Part shown: piece after piece, positions 53,263 through 63,848 of the stretch
How positions within the stretch are numbered: the first letter of the stretch is position 1
How the letters are laid out: each line of letters starts with the position of its first letter
From: Alentia gelatinosa
Lineage: Eukaryota; Annelida; Polychaeta; Phyllodocida; Polynoidae
Length of the DNA stretch: 64,000 nt
NCBI GenBank assembly: GCA_950022655.1
Contig: OX465583.1
Location: 71,497,152 to 71,561,151 of the forward strand
Direction of reading: 5' to 3'
The notes under the pieces: model-generated
What the model was told of the DNA's origin: nothing
The model's input: the letters and a program-made list of their open reading frames with translations, nothing else
The model's database searches: none
Program-made: the position numbers and the translations under genes

Positions 53263-53576
53263 ACTCCCCATTATATTGACATTTCGATGACTTCCGATAA
53301 ACTACGATATGGGCAAGCTGTATTTGTATTGGTAGGCTATCTTCAGGAAGTAGATCTATAGCAAAATAGAGCTGCAATTATGTTAATCACGATAATGTAT
53401 TGGATTATGGCCAATAAATCTTTTTATCAAAGATTATTAAGAGTGGCCATTTTTCCATTATATCGCCCCCTTTTCTATATAATGTCAATTTACTGCAGAA
53501 TAAGCTGAAGTCCTACAGAATATGGGATATAAGCTCCCCGGTTAGACTGCCCTGCTACTTCTCCAACCATTCCTTA

Positions 53577-53772
53577 AGGCCCGTTTCCATTGGCCGCCGT
53601 AAACTGTGTAGTTTTTTTGTGTTCTCCCAATAGTCTATTTCCATTGGCCATCACTGATCTACAGTCAGGAACCACCGACGGACCTTCAGCACTGCTGACA
53701 CAAAATGTAAATAGGCTATTAGGAGAACACAGAAAATCTACACCATTTTTATCAGCCAATGGAAACGGGCCT
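53577..53772. mobile_element. Family A MITE, best preserved copy
   Basis: TA on both sides (within TTAA), termini AGGCCCGTTTCCATTGGCCG and GCCAATGGAAACGGGCCT, 196 bp. The interior arms ATAGTCTATTTCCATTGGCC and TAAATAGGCTATTAGGAGAA flank ACAGTCAGGAACCACCGACG. Confidence 0.85.
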
Positions 53773-54317
53773 TAAGTCTTGGGACAGGTCGGGCCTCGGC
53801 ACTGTAGATTCCTATTGACCTGATGCACTCTTGACAGGCCCTCCTCAGAAATCCCCATATTATCGCTCACTTCAATCACTGATGAGCGTCTCGGGCGGCG
53901 CTTCCCATATAAAGCTGTGCTCATTAAATGAAGTGCAGCGGATGGCCTTAATAGTCAGCGGAGTGATGATTAGGCTTGAAGATGTGCAGTAATACATCCC
54001 ACTATATGTGCATTAACCCTGTCTAAGTGTGCTGATAACTGTACTGCGATACATCCTGCTATATGTGCAGTAACCCTGTCTAAGTGTGCTGATAACTGTA
54101 CTATGATACATCCTACTATACATATGTAGTAACCTTGTCTAAGTGTACTGACAACTGTACTGCGATACTTCCTACTATGTGCAGTAACCCTTTCTCAGTG
54201 TGTTGAGTACTATACAGTGATACATCCTACTATATATGTGCCGTAACCCTGTCTAGGTATGCTGGCAAATGTACTGCGATACATGCTACTATACATACGC
54301 AGTAACCTTGTCTAACC

Positions 54318-54475
54318 CCACTCAACGGACACCCTGTGTAAGCGGCCACCCTACGTTAGCAGACCACTTAGCTTCGTGTGAATTCCTCTATTAGATGTTT
54401 ATTTCAAAACCATGTAAGCAGACACTTAAAGTTATAAGCGGCCACTTTGGTGGGTTTTTTGCGGGGTTCTACTGT
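54318..54475. mobile_element. pogo-like MITE inserted in the ~60-bp array
   Basis: Left AACCCCACTCAACGGACACC and right GCGGGGTTCTACTG are inverted and related to the ends at 36199 (ACCCCG / CGGGGTTTTACTG). The interior has AAGCGGCCACCCTACGTTAG and AAGCGGCCACTTTGG. The left CAGTA is eroded. Confidence 0.6.
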
Positions 54476-54569
54476 GTGTTTGCAGTAGCCCCATCTAACT
54501 GTGCTGGCAACTAAACTGTGATACATCCTATTATGTGTGTAGTCACCTAGTCTAAGTGTCCTGGCAGCC

Positions 54570-54960
54570 TACTTTATTATCCATCGTATACAAAGCTCCC
54601 ATTGAAAATCTATGGGGACACAGTAAACCACGACCCATTGTATAAAACCTGTCATATACCATAACTGTGGTATACGGATTCAAACCTGTTGTATACGGCC
54701 TCAAAACCATGGTATACGGGAAAAATAGTCCCTTTTGCTATAGAGCAAAGAAATAGTCCCTATTGTTAAACCCTTTAAAATGGCAATTACTGGGTTTAAT
54801 TTATTCAAAAAGATGGATAGTAAATGCAACAAACGATGATTTTGTGGACAGGCAGCTCTGTAAACCACTCAAGGTTGACGTCGTAATACACTCGGTACGC
54901 GTCAACCCCTCGTGGTTTATGGCCGCCTGTCCACAAAACCATCGATTATTGTCTATATAT
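54570..54960 (+). mobile_element. C-type hairpin element, copy 2, inserted in the ~60-bp array
   Basis: TTATTATCCATCGTATACAA at the left, GTATACGG palindromes, AAATAGTCCCTTTTGCTATA, then the hairpin GACAGGCAGCTCTGTAAACC / GGTTTATGGCCGCCTGTCCA with GGTTGACGTCGTAATACACT and CGCGTCAACC at the centre, ending CATCGATTATTGTCTATA. Array sequence on both sides fixes the limits of the element to within a few bases. Confidence 0.8.
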
Positions 54961-55277
54961 GTGCAGTAACCTCATTTCAGTGTACTGACAACTGTATACC
55001 GGAACTCCGCCCCGGACGCATGCGCTGCTTGGTTCGTAGCGTCTTCTACCGGAAGTACAGCGCCCTCTCAGCAGCCTCTCTTTCAGTATGTCCCCTCTGA
55101 CTCGGTATATCCCGTCTCACAATGTCAAGTCCCTTTCAAAATTTTCTTACCCTCCAAGTTTTTATATCATTGCTTTTTCAAAGCATTTGAAGGTCGTGGT
55201 AATGATAATTATAAGAGGATGATTACGAGGAAAAGTAACAGATGTATACCTGAGGTAAAATGGAATTTAAAAGGCTT

Positions 55278-55575
55278 TATCTCACCCCTGGTATTTCTTC
55301 TCCACAGACTAACATTTGGAATTCGTACCCAACGCCAATGAGATATTTAGGAAAATATCCAATTGGAAATTATATCACAAAAGTTAGCCCATTAGTCAAT
55401 GTGAAGGGTGAGATAAATTCAGAAACCCATTCAAGTTTACAGTCAGAGCTCAATCGCATCTCGTTTGAATCGCTACGTAATTCACGCGGCTTCGCCTTGT
55501 GAGTTACTTTCTGATTCAAACTCGATGAGATGCGAGCTCTGACCGTAAACCTTTACAGGTTTCCTCTATAATATC
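55278..55575. mobile_element. Family D two-module element, copy 3
   Basis: Module 1 is 55278-55418 (TATCTCACCCCTGGTATTTC to AAGGGTGAGATAA). Module 2 is the hairpin 55420-55573, TCAGAGCTCAATCGCATCTC against GAGATGCGAGCTCTGACCGT, with central TTCACGCGGCTTCGCCTTGT, then GAG. Confidence 0.75.
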
Positions 55576-55579
55576 ATGT

Positions 55580-56560
55580 ATGTATTGGAAGCCAAAACCA
55601 AACCTCTAAAGAGTCATGTGAAGCCATGCCTCGCGGGGCTTACCTAAGGCTGGCTGGTGATGGGGAACTTGTTGAAATTGACTTTGCTGAAGGCCCCTGG
55701 GCGTTTTCATTAGGATTCTCGGAAAGAAGAGACTGCTGCTCCCCACCTCCTTCTCCTCAACCACTTAGAATAATTCCCAGTCACAGGAGAGTTTCCTTGG
55801 GCTGCGAATGATTAATTCGTTGGAAATGCAAACTCAGTTTTGTCTTAGTGCTCGAAAACACAGACTTCATTTCTGATTCCCTGTCTTATCGATTTATCAT
55901 GTATAACATTACACAGAGAACACCTGAATGTACTTCACTTTCTTAACAGTGGTCAATGCTTGTTGAATATTTGACATAACCTAAGGTCTTCTGAACCACT
56001 GCTTCAGACACACAAATTGTCAAATTCTTAGCCCTGTCGAAAGGGCTGTGTCGCAGTGTGCTGGAACGGTTTTTACCTACCACATATAAAACGTGTAAAT
56101 TTCTGTAATATCCGCTTGGAGAGTCTCCCGCCCATAGAGACATAGTGAACCGGACCTAGGAATGGAGACTGAAGACCCTCGAGAGTGAGAATCTCGTGGA
56201 GGGTTGAATTCGAACCTGCTCTTCTTTTTTCTAGATCAAGAGACAGACATGCTTTCTCTCTTATGATTCATCTCGATCCATGCCAAAATCAAAGTTTACT
56301 ATTGTAGTTTTCTTTTCTACTTTTCTCATGAGAAACCAATGAGATCTCAACTTTCGCTGGTGTCAATCCAAATAACTCTGATCGCAGATGATCAGCTCAA
56401 ACACCTGTGTCTCGCGAAATGATTACCATGAATTTATCTTAGTTTCCCGTTCACCCGCTAGGCGGCACGACGGCAGTTAGGAATCATTAAAGGAGGAGGT
56501 GTTAAAAGTAGGGGCACCACTAATTACGACACGACGAAGTCGCTAGTGTGGAAATAAAAA
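55580..56560. other. Spacer, nothing recognised
   Basis: A short plus-strand frame at 55626-55811 has no known motif. No element is recognised. Confidence 0.3.
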
Positions 56561-56569
56561 GGTGGTCAT

Positions 56570-56912
56570 AGTACTGACACAAGCCATGACATAGCAGGTG
56601 CGCCAACGCAATTGATATGATGGTGTATCTGTGTCAGAAGGGGGCTGCTTAGATTACACATAGTAGAGAATGCTCCTGACACACTCTGAGGCATTCTGAA
56701 CCCTACAATGAATCAATCTTGTTAATTTTTTTTGTCAGAAGGCATGTAACATGGTGCTTCTACCAGAACCATGTCAGAATTTGTCTTAGTGTGTCCAAAG
56801 CCATGCTGGAGCACCGAGTCCACTGCTGCGATAAACCCTTACGACCGAGAACGTGATTCTGTGTCAGAATGCTTGTCGTAGTGTGTCGTACACGCAGTGG
56901 GAGCCCGGCTTT
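56570..56912. mobile_element. Degraded MITE with GAGCCCGGCTTTA end
   Basis: The right end CACGCAGTGGGAGCCCGGCT, then TTA, resembles the termini at 18698 and 41895. ACCGAGTCCACTGCTGCGAT at 56814 and GTCGTAGTGTGTCGTACACG at 56876 recur near 43895-44115. The left end is unclear. Confidence 0.45.
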
Positions 56913-56913
56913 A

Positions 56914-57181
56914 AGGGGGTCTACAACAAGGCCACGACAAGGAGCCTTCCGACAAGGCCACAACATCGAGCATGTTCGATTTTTCCCACGACTGGACCCT
57001 GTCAGGAGTGTGTTGCAGAGGTCTATGATAGGAAATTTGGGTGGAGAGTGCACTTCCGGAAACGCCCCGACAACGTTGTCGTAAAGCCCCCCTTCTTATG
57101 ACAAGGCTGCGACAAGCGCCGATTGTAACTTTCTTGTCAGCGCTTGTCGTAGCCTTGTCGTGGTAGGTGGACGCCACCCTT
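56914..57181. mobile_element. Family G palindromic MITE, copy 3 (deleted)
   Basis: AGGGGGTCTACAACAAGGCC to TCGTGGTAGGTGGACGCCAC, then CCT, about 268 bp. The central motif ACATCGAGCATGTTCGATTT is present but shifted toward the left because part of the left arm is deleted. Confidence 0.75.
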
Positions 57182-57184
57182 TAA

Positions 57185-57690
57185 ACCCTGAGAGAAGCGA
57201 ACAGGAGCACCTATTGACCTACTTACAGTGGCCTCCACATCATGAGGCCAACCAGAAACATGCAACCACAAGACATTCTTGATAAATGTTCCCTTTCGCC
57301 CACAATCCGAACCACAAGTGGTACACCCATCCCCAGTACACTGCGGCAGTGGATTGGCCTCTCCCCCATCCTGCAGATCTCCTTTTTTAATCATTGAACG
57401 AAACGTCGATCTTTGTTAAGAGATGCAGGGTGGCGTCTTGGTTGCCTCTCTCTCGTCACGGCCAATCTCCCTAATGGGCGCGGGTGGCGCTCCCTAGCGG
57501 CCTGTCCATGAATCACCAGGCCCGGCCCACTGGTTCTATCAGGAGGGCCGCCTCTATCAGAGGGGCCGCCTCTATCAGAGGGGCCGCCTGACGCCGAGGG
57601 ACCCTCCATTATTTATGGACAGGGGGGAATGGGCGTGCATGAGGAAACAAATAAACCTTTCCTTAAGGAAGGCGACAACAACAGCAATGG
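57185..57690. other. Spacer with a short GGCCGCCTCTATCAGAG repeat
   Basis: GGGGCCGCCTCTATCAGAG is repeated two to three times at about 57543-57590. No gene is supported. Confidence 0.4.
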
Positions 57691-57691
57691 T

Positions 57692-58062
57692 AAGCCAAAT
57701 GCACATCTACCGATTTTAGAACATTAATGTACCTTTGTGGGTGACAAAGGAATGGTACTTTGTCTCAGGCAAGGCATCCTAACGGAGTCAGCCCTAGTTG
57801 ATAGATGTGGGGCAGCTAGGCAAGGATCAGCCAACGATTGGTAAAAACATCCTCCTCCCCTTGAAATGTTCTTTCGTCACCGATGAGTTGCTGGGCAATG
57901 TTCCTGAATCACTCGCCAAAGGTTAATCAACATGTTAATAAATCCAGTCCGCGAGGGCAGAACATTGGAAATGTACCCTGTTCAGGTGACCGACACGTGT
58001 TACCGAATTTGCCTGCGACAAGTTCACTGACAACTATATGATTTGGTAACTAATCATTTATG
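57692..58062 (+). repeat. Dispersed ~370 bp repeat, copy 2
   Basis: Matches 28072-28440 in order and orientation (GCCAAATGCACATCTACCGA, GGCATCCTAACGGAGTCAGC, AATCAACATGTTAATAAATC, GCGACAAGTTCACTGACAAC). Confidence 0.75.
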
Positions 58063-58256
58063 AAGGATAGCACAGCTTCCTCTATTCCCCACGTAGGGCT
58101 AGGCTGACAACACCTGAACAGAGGTGAAGGAATAATATGAAGGATAGCGCAGCCTCCTCTATTTCCCACCTGACGGGATATGAAGGATAGCGTATTTACT
58201 AGGCTGACCAGAACATAATTAAGTGACGGGATATAAAATATAGTGCAGCCTCCGCA

Positions 58257-58600
58257 ATTATCCTACCCCTAATAAAAAACTCCATAGGCTTAACATTAGC
58301 ATACTGTATTTGGTCTATGGTGCAGGAAAGTGAAATTTATCGCTCTAGTGGGATACAGTTGTCAAATGACGTCATTTGAGAAGCGACCAATGATTATAAC
58401 TGATTATCAGTGAGTTTTATGTTATTTCTTAATTTGCTGAAGTGATTTAGACGGGGTAGGATAAATTCTAAACCAAACTCGAGTTAGTCATGTTGTTTCG
58501 CACTCTGGCAAAGTCGCGGATCACTGCACTCGGCTTCACCGTCGTGCGATAAACAACAACACGACTAACTCGAGTTTGGTTTCTCCTAATTCCCCACATG
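58257..58600. mobile_element. Family E two-module element, copy 4
   Basis: Module 1 is 58258-58466 (TTATCCTACCCCTAATAAAA to CGGGGTAGGATAAA). Module 2 is the hairpin 58467-58590 (AACCAAACTCGAGTTAGTCA against TGACTAACTCGAGTTTGGTT with changes), central CACTCGGCTTCACCGTCGTG. The order is reversed relative to copies at 50505 and 62563, i.e. the hairpin is on the right. Confidence 0.75.
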
Positions 58601-58668
58601 GTGGCCCAGCATGTTCACTCGGCTGACAACACTATAACACAGCTGACGGGAGCAGTGTTTCCATGTAT

Positions 58669-58970
58669 TATCTCACCCCAGATATTTTTTCTCCATAGAC
58701 TTAACATTGGAAACTCGTATCTAACACCCATTAGATATTTAAGAAAAATATCCAATGGCGGATAATGTCACAAATGTTAGCCCATTAGTCAATATTAAGG
58801 GTGAGATAAATTCAGAAACCCATTCAAGTTTAGGGTCAGAGCTCGATCCCATCTCATTTGAATCACATAGCAATTCACACGGCTTCGCCTTGTGAATTAC
58901 TACGTGATTCAAACTCGATGGGATACGAGCTCAGACCCTAAATTTTCATGGGTTTTCTCTATAGTACCTG
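58669..58970. mobile_element. Family D two-module element, copy 4
   Basis: Module 1 runs from TTATCTCACCCCAGATATTT to AAGGGTGAGATAAA (58669-58810). Module 2 is a hairpin with GGTCAGAGCTCGATCCCATC / GATGGGATACGAGCTCAGAC, and its centre is the palindrome AATTCACACGGCTTCGCCTT, then GTGAATT. It lies ~70 bp right of a family E element. Confidence 0.75.
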
Positions 58971-59220
58971 ACATGAATACACCAGAGGGCGCTGCGAGGT
59001 CCCATCAAAGTGCCCCCTGGAGGGAGAACAGGTATATTGTACACCTCACAAAGACACGGATCAGAGCCACCTGACGGCTGCCTCGGATCCCTGCCCGCAG
59101 TGTGGATGTGACCTACTGGGATGGTCCGCGTTCTACGTTTACATACGGCACAGTGCGCAGTATTGATTGCAGTTTAGGAGACAAGTATATATGTTACTCT
59201 ATGAGGCTCTCTATCTAAAT

Positions 59221-59497
59221 CACTCCTCTCATAAGATCTCACACTCTCTAAGCCGTATTCTGTACAAGGTTCTCACTACGCTCTATGGGAAAAGAATTCT
59301 TAACGAACTAGGCTTAAAGCCTTGAGAATCCACTGGCACACAGTATACCCGCTAGGTGGCATCATTGAGATTATAGGAATCTTTGAGTTGCATTGATGTA
59401 CGTCTTTAGCACGGGAGGCAGGCAAGTGGATTCTCAAGGCTCTATAGTGAGAGTACAGAATACGACTTAGAGAGTGTGAGATCTTATGAGAGGGGTG
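59221..59497. mobile_element. Family F hAT-like MITE with perfect 8-bp duplication
   Basis: ATCTAAAT occurs at 59213-59220 and 59498-59505. The termini are CACTCCTCTCATAAGATCTC and GAGATCTTATGAGAGGGGTG. The right inner arm has lost most of its GTTCGTTAAG segment, so the copy is 277 bp against ~300 in others. Confidence 0.9.
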
Positions 59498-59541
59498 ATC
59501 TAAATACAATGATATTTCCATGATTGCAATTAAGGAATAAA

Positions 59542-59713
59542 CAAATTCCACCCGAATGTAAATTAACCTATTTTATCTATTACGATAAATTGGACAAAAC
59601 GTTAGATTTAGTCAATTAGTATTAGAAAGAATCCCAAGGAACGAGTTTAGATTGACAATTAACAATATTCTAAAATCACCAGGTGGCACCACTGTGAATT
59701 CCATTGAAGATAT
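59542..59713 (+). repeat. Direct ~172 bp repeat, unit 1
   Basis: CAAATTCCACCCGAATGTAA to AATTCCATTGAAGATATA. A nearly identical unit starts at 59896. ACCAGGTGGCACCACTGTGA resembles 30546-30562, at the 5' limit of the LINE fragment. Confidence 0.85.
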
Positions 59714-59895
59714 ATATATATATCTTTTAAACTTTTATTTATCCTGGAGCGCAGGTTAGGTGTCTGGCACCTATCTTCCACCTACTCCAGCTATCATGTT
59801 CCTTGTTCTCAGAATACCCAACTAGTGGGTTTACAAGACCGAGCACAGGTTCAAGTCGTGAACAAAAGTACTATACAAAGATTAGTAGTAGTATA

Positions 59896-60071
59896 CAAAT
59901 TCCACCCGAATGTAAATTAACCTATTTTATCTATTACGATTGGATAAATTGGACAAAACGTTAGATTTAGTCAATTAGTATTAGAAAGAATCCCAAGGAA
60001 CGAGTTTAGATTGATAATTAACAATATTCTAAAATCACCAGGTGGCACCACCATGAATTCCATTGAAGATA
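59896..60071 (+). repeat. Direct ~176 bp repeat, unit 2
   Basis: Same as unit 1 apart from a 5-bp TGGAT insertion and single-base changes. The ~180 bp between units has no coding motif. The two units could be terminal repeats of a very small retroelement or a tandem duplication. Confidence 0.85.
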
Positions 60072-60079
60072 TAGCGTCA

Positions 60080-60505
60080 CACTTCGAGTTTGAAATAGAC
60101 ATCTACAGTAAAGGGTAATTTTTCCGTTCCGAGGGAAAATGTCCGTTAGCGCGGGGTTGTCGCTTACGCGGGGTGTCTGTTAGCATTGCCCCTACACCTT
60201 CAGGACAATAAAAGCAGTCATATAGTCCTAAAACAAGGGTTAAAATGTCGTACCGCTTTAGTCCACAGCGTAACCGCTCGCATTCTGAATAAAATCAACT
60301 TCTTTTCTTAATTCTCATAAATTAAGGGAAGTTTATTGGATCAGACTTGACAGAATCCGCTTCAAATTGCCACAATCGATAAAAAATACAGTTTAATTAC
60401 ACACAGACATTGGTCCCTGATGAATTTTCCTGAGGCTTGCTGCTGATACCACTGCAGAGTTTTTGATACTGTGGCCTTCTTCAAAGCCATAGTAAATATG
60501 GCTCA
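60080..60505. other. Spacer with a CGCGGGGT repeat remnant
   Basis: GCGCGGGGTTGTCGCTTACG and CGGGGTGTCTGTTAGCAT near 60148-60180 resemble the pogo-like MITE ends at 36199 and 54318. Nothing else is recognised. Confidence 0.4.
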
Positions 60506-60509
60506 AAGC

Positions 60510-60650
60510 CTAAAGGTCGGTTTCCATTGGCCGACGGAAACGGCGGAGATTTTTTGAATTACCCAGAAAGTCTGTCGGTGGTGCCACTGACTCAGGTAAA
60601 GTATTCACCCCTCATTTCCATTTAAGGGTGAACAGATGTTCTATGTTAAT
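60510..60650. mobile_element. Family B MITE, left-end fragment
   Basis: AAGGTCGGTTTCCATTGGCC, GACGGAAACGGCGGAGATTT and AAAGTCTGTCGGTGGTGCCA match the left third of copies at 24948 and 25294. Confidence 0.7.
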
Positions 60651-60894
60651 TGGCGAGGCAATGTGCAGTTTGGGAACCAGCGAGGAAGTCTGAACAAAAT
60701 GGCTGGACTTAAGAGGTTGGCAAGCTCCACTTGAAAAATACCTCTAAATACACAGTTATAAAGTAAGAGACCTCTGTTTTGAAGGTTAGCAAAAACAAAT
60801 GGGTATATATTTATAGATTCAGTTTTTGTCATACATGTCAGAGTGTATGAAATTATAACCCGGTGGAGGGCTCTATGAAAAAAAAAGTCATAGT

Positions 60895-61078
60895 CATACG
60901 TTTGGACCCTAGACTCAGGCGGTTGTATAAATGGTAAGTTGAATGGGTGAATTTTTTTTACAGAAAATCACACATAGACTGAATGTAACCCAAAACCTTT
61001 ATTGTTATTCATTTATAATTGCACACTTATTCATCAATGCTGAACATTCTATTTGTTCCTAGTTCTTCTTTTACATTG
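60895..61078 (-). repeat. NADAR-element 3' repeat, reversed, with last codons
   Basis: On the minus strand, KEELGTNRMFSIDE and stop precede AATAACAATAAAGGTTTTGG, GTTACATTCAGTCTATGTG and GCCTGAGTCTAGGGTCC. It parallels 32985-33150, including the end of the NADAR remnant. The rest of the domain is absent. Confidence 0.7.
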
Positions 61079-61326
61079 TGGAGATGGCCCATCCAGTCTG
61101 CCTCTCAGTTCTGAGAAGGCAGTTCAATGAAGACTGTTATCCAGGCATCATGAACACAGTGTTATTGATATTGATATTGGTACAGACAAAGGATGCGTCA
61201 GAAATACATCCAGACAAGCATAAAGCTAAATGTAACTGGATGAACAGGTATAGTAAGGTCCCTGATACCTCCTACAGGTGTGTATCTTCTTAGGCAGGTA
61301 CATAACTAGTCATGTCAACAACACCT

Positions 61327-61623
61327 GGGACCTGTTTCAGTAGTCTTGTGACATTAGGCCTAGACAGACATCAACAGCGGCACCAACAGTGCAAGCAACA
61401 GCGGAAAAAGACTAGCAAATATCTGAAGATCAAAGTGGCCAATGTCTTCATATTTGGAACGATTATAGATTTTATGTATCCCCTACTCATGTTAAAGTGT
61501 CATTGCTTAATTCCTACGAGAAGTGAGTCAAACTCCGTGTGTCATCGACTGCAATCTTGTGATCTGTCCATATGGTGTCAGAGACGCCATCTAGACATGT
61601 CACAAAACTACTGAAACAGGTCC
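61327..61623. mobile_element. Family M MITE, copy 2
   Basis: GGGACCTGTTTCAGTAGTCT, then TGTGAC, and GTCACAAAACTACTGAAACA, then GGTCCC, are inverted ends. The interior includes CAACAGCGGCACCAACAGTG. Similar to 44371-44680 in reverse. Confidence 0.8.
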
Positions 61624-61684
61624 CAGATGCCACCCCACTGTGAGGTGGCGTTTCCAACTGCCGACGAAAAACCCACCGATTATA

Positions 61685-62048
61685 TGCACCCTGTATAAAA
61701 GTTTATCATCCACCTAATACAAAGTGTCCTTACAAAACACATAGGGAGTTTGTATCGACATACTCTGTGCATACGGATATGTTGTATGCTCCGGGTGGCG
61801 CATACGGAAAAATAGTGCGTGCGGGAAAATAGTGTATAACTAAAACGAACTGATATCGACATGCCACTTGTCCAGAAAAGGTGGATAATAGATACAATAT
61901 AGACTGGGTTAAGATTAAAGCGGTTATATGGTCCTCGGAGTTGACTCTGCGCAATATCCTCGCATACACTCGGATATTACTACGCGTCAACCTCTCGGAG
62001 CATACGGCCGCTTGTATCTGAATCCAGTCAATACTGTGTATTTATCCC
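61685..62048 (+). mobile_element. C-type hairpin element carrying one 81-bp unit
   Basis: An 81-bp-type unit (CTAATACAAAGTGTCC...GACATACTCTGTGCATACGG) is followed by AAAAATAGTGCGTGCGGGAA, CGACATGCCACTTGTCCAGA and a hairpin. Hairpin arms are GGATAATAGATACAATATAG, then ACTGG, against CCAGTCAATACTGTGTATTT, and GGTCCTCGGAGTTGACTCTG / ACGCGTCAACCTCTCGGAGC. It links the tandem array at 30661 to the hairpin family. Confidence 0.7.
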
Positions 62049-62562
62049 GCCTTGGGTCTTTGTCAGTGCTAACAATCGTTAACCCCAAAGCACAAACTCT
62101 GTTTCCACCTGACGACCGATTATGTGTTTCATCTGCCCCGATTATTCAATTTGTATAGGACCTGACCAGCCTGAAATTTGACCCTCCCTGTATTAACATA
62201 GAATTCGCAGGCGTTGAGGAAATTGTTGTTTTTAGACGGAGTTGGAGGTGGTCACCGCCTGAATTTCGGTCACAGCCACCGATTAATTAACCCTGGTTTG
62301 GTTGTCATATTGTGTTATGTTGGAGAGAAAAATTGTTGATCCTTATTTTTTCCACCTACCGATTATTGCACAAAAAATGTCAAATAGTCGGTCGGCGTTG
62401 CTAAATGCCAACATTGGTGGTTATAGAAACACCACATTAGACAGGGATTGAGATCTTACTACGTTCTAACCCAGCTCACTCTCCGCAAACACCGGAGACA
62501 GTTAGAACTGATGCTCAAGTCCTCTTTGTCTCCCGTTAATCTCGCATAGTATCGTAAAACTG

Positions 62563-62853
62563 GATGAGGTTTGATCTTGTCCACCGTATTCCACGACTGG
62601 AGTTTGGCAAAGTGACTTCATGAGGCGAAGCCGAGTGAAGTCTGGAGTCACAACTTCAGGAGTGGAATACGGTGGCCAAGATTAAAACGAATCAGGTTTT
62701 GATTTTATCCTACCCTATCTCCTTGATTTTTGAATATTACGTGATAACAATGCTGTATGCCACTAGTGGCATATAAAACTCTGTATGCCAGTCAGCGTGG
62801 CATACGGAAACCCAATGTTAAGCCTATGGGATTTTATATTAGGGGTAGGATAA
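62563..62853. mobile_element. Family E two-module element, copy 5
   Basis: Hairpin 62563-62690 (GGTTTGATCTTGTCCACCGT, then ATTCCAC, against GTGGAATACGGTGGCCAAGA, then TTAAAAC; centre GACTTCATGAGGCGAAGCCG). The inverted-repeat module runs from TTATCCTACCCTATCTCCTT to TTAGGGGTAGGATAATAA with GGCATATAAAACTCTGTATG inside. Confidence 0.75.
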
Positions 62854-62859
62854 TAACTA

Positions 62860-63845
62860 GATATGTTACATCACCTGACAGACCCAACTCCATATCAAGT
62901 GGCACTATTTTATTTTGGTTGTTACAATAGAATGTCCTCTTTTGTTTCTTGGTATACGTGGATTCAGTTGATCATCGTGGTTGAGGTGTTGTGCGACCTT
63001 CTTTTATTCCTGAACTCGTGCAGTATGGACGGGGTACAAAGTAAAAATTCTAAAACTATCTACCTTTGAAAGGTTCCTGCACAATATAAACTATGAGGCT
63101 ATATAAGAATATGGTAAGTGGGATATGAGGCATAGTAAACAAGACGTGAAATTATCTATGATTGGTAGGTATAACATGAATTATATAGTAGTTTGTGATC
63201 ATTCAGATAGAAAGGAGATATCACTGATGCTAACGCCTGGTGTGTTGAACAAAAGGAATAGACGTCGTCTGGCTTGGGGAAATAAAATTTATTTATTAAA
63301 ATGAATTTTATAAGTTAAAAAGATTGATTGATATTTAATATAGTGGTAAGTATGTGATATCAAATATACAATGTAAAATATGAGTAAAAAGATGTACCCC
63401 TACAAAGAGGGGAGTTATGGATATGATGAGAGATGAAGATAAAATATAGGATGTGGGTGGGTGGGAAAATATAAAGTACGTGGTGAGTGAGTGTAAGATG
63501 GCGTCTGGAATGACGGTGTAGGTGGAGGAATTGTGGGTTGTGAGGGGGAAGGTGTTTTGTCTGAGTGGTAAACGCCAGGCGGCCTCAGTGAGCCACACCT
63601 AGACCCATACAGGTCGATGGTGCGCCGTATTTTTTTTATATTTTTTTTTTTATTATCAATGCCTCTCAACAATGTCGAGTTTTTCAGGCATATCAATATT
63701 GCTGTAAGGTATCTACATTCAGAAAGTCTGCCAGTAGCTGATCTAAATTTAGATAATACCCTCACACAGAATGATCCTCATGTATTTACCCTTGCCTCAC
63801 CGCTATCTGTTCTAGTGAAAGGAAAGTCATATATCTGGTTGTGTG
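62860..63845. other. Spacer, nothing recognised
   Basis: AT-rich, with a T run at 63628-63650. No credible gene or element. Confidence 0.35.
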
Positions 63846-63848
63846 ATG

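Larger units (their letters stand above)
53985..55000 (+). repeat. ~60-bp tandem array interrupted by two elements
   Basis: GCAGTAACCCTGTCTAAGTG, then TGCTGATAACTGTACTG and CGATACATCCTACTATA, recur at ~55-60 bp spacing from 53985 to about 54317, at 54478-54565 and finally at 54961-55000. The gaps are filled by a pogo-like MITE and a C-type hairpin element. Confidence 0.8.

Noticed and set aside
61940..61995. Rolling-circle virus-type origin (TAATATTAC loop)
   Set aside because: The C hairpin core reads GGATATTAC and lies in a paired stem rather than a loop. No Rep-like frame is present.
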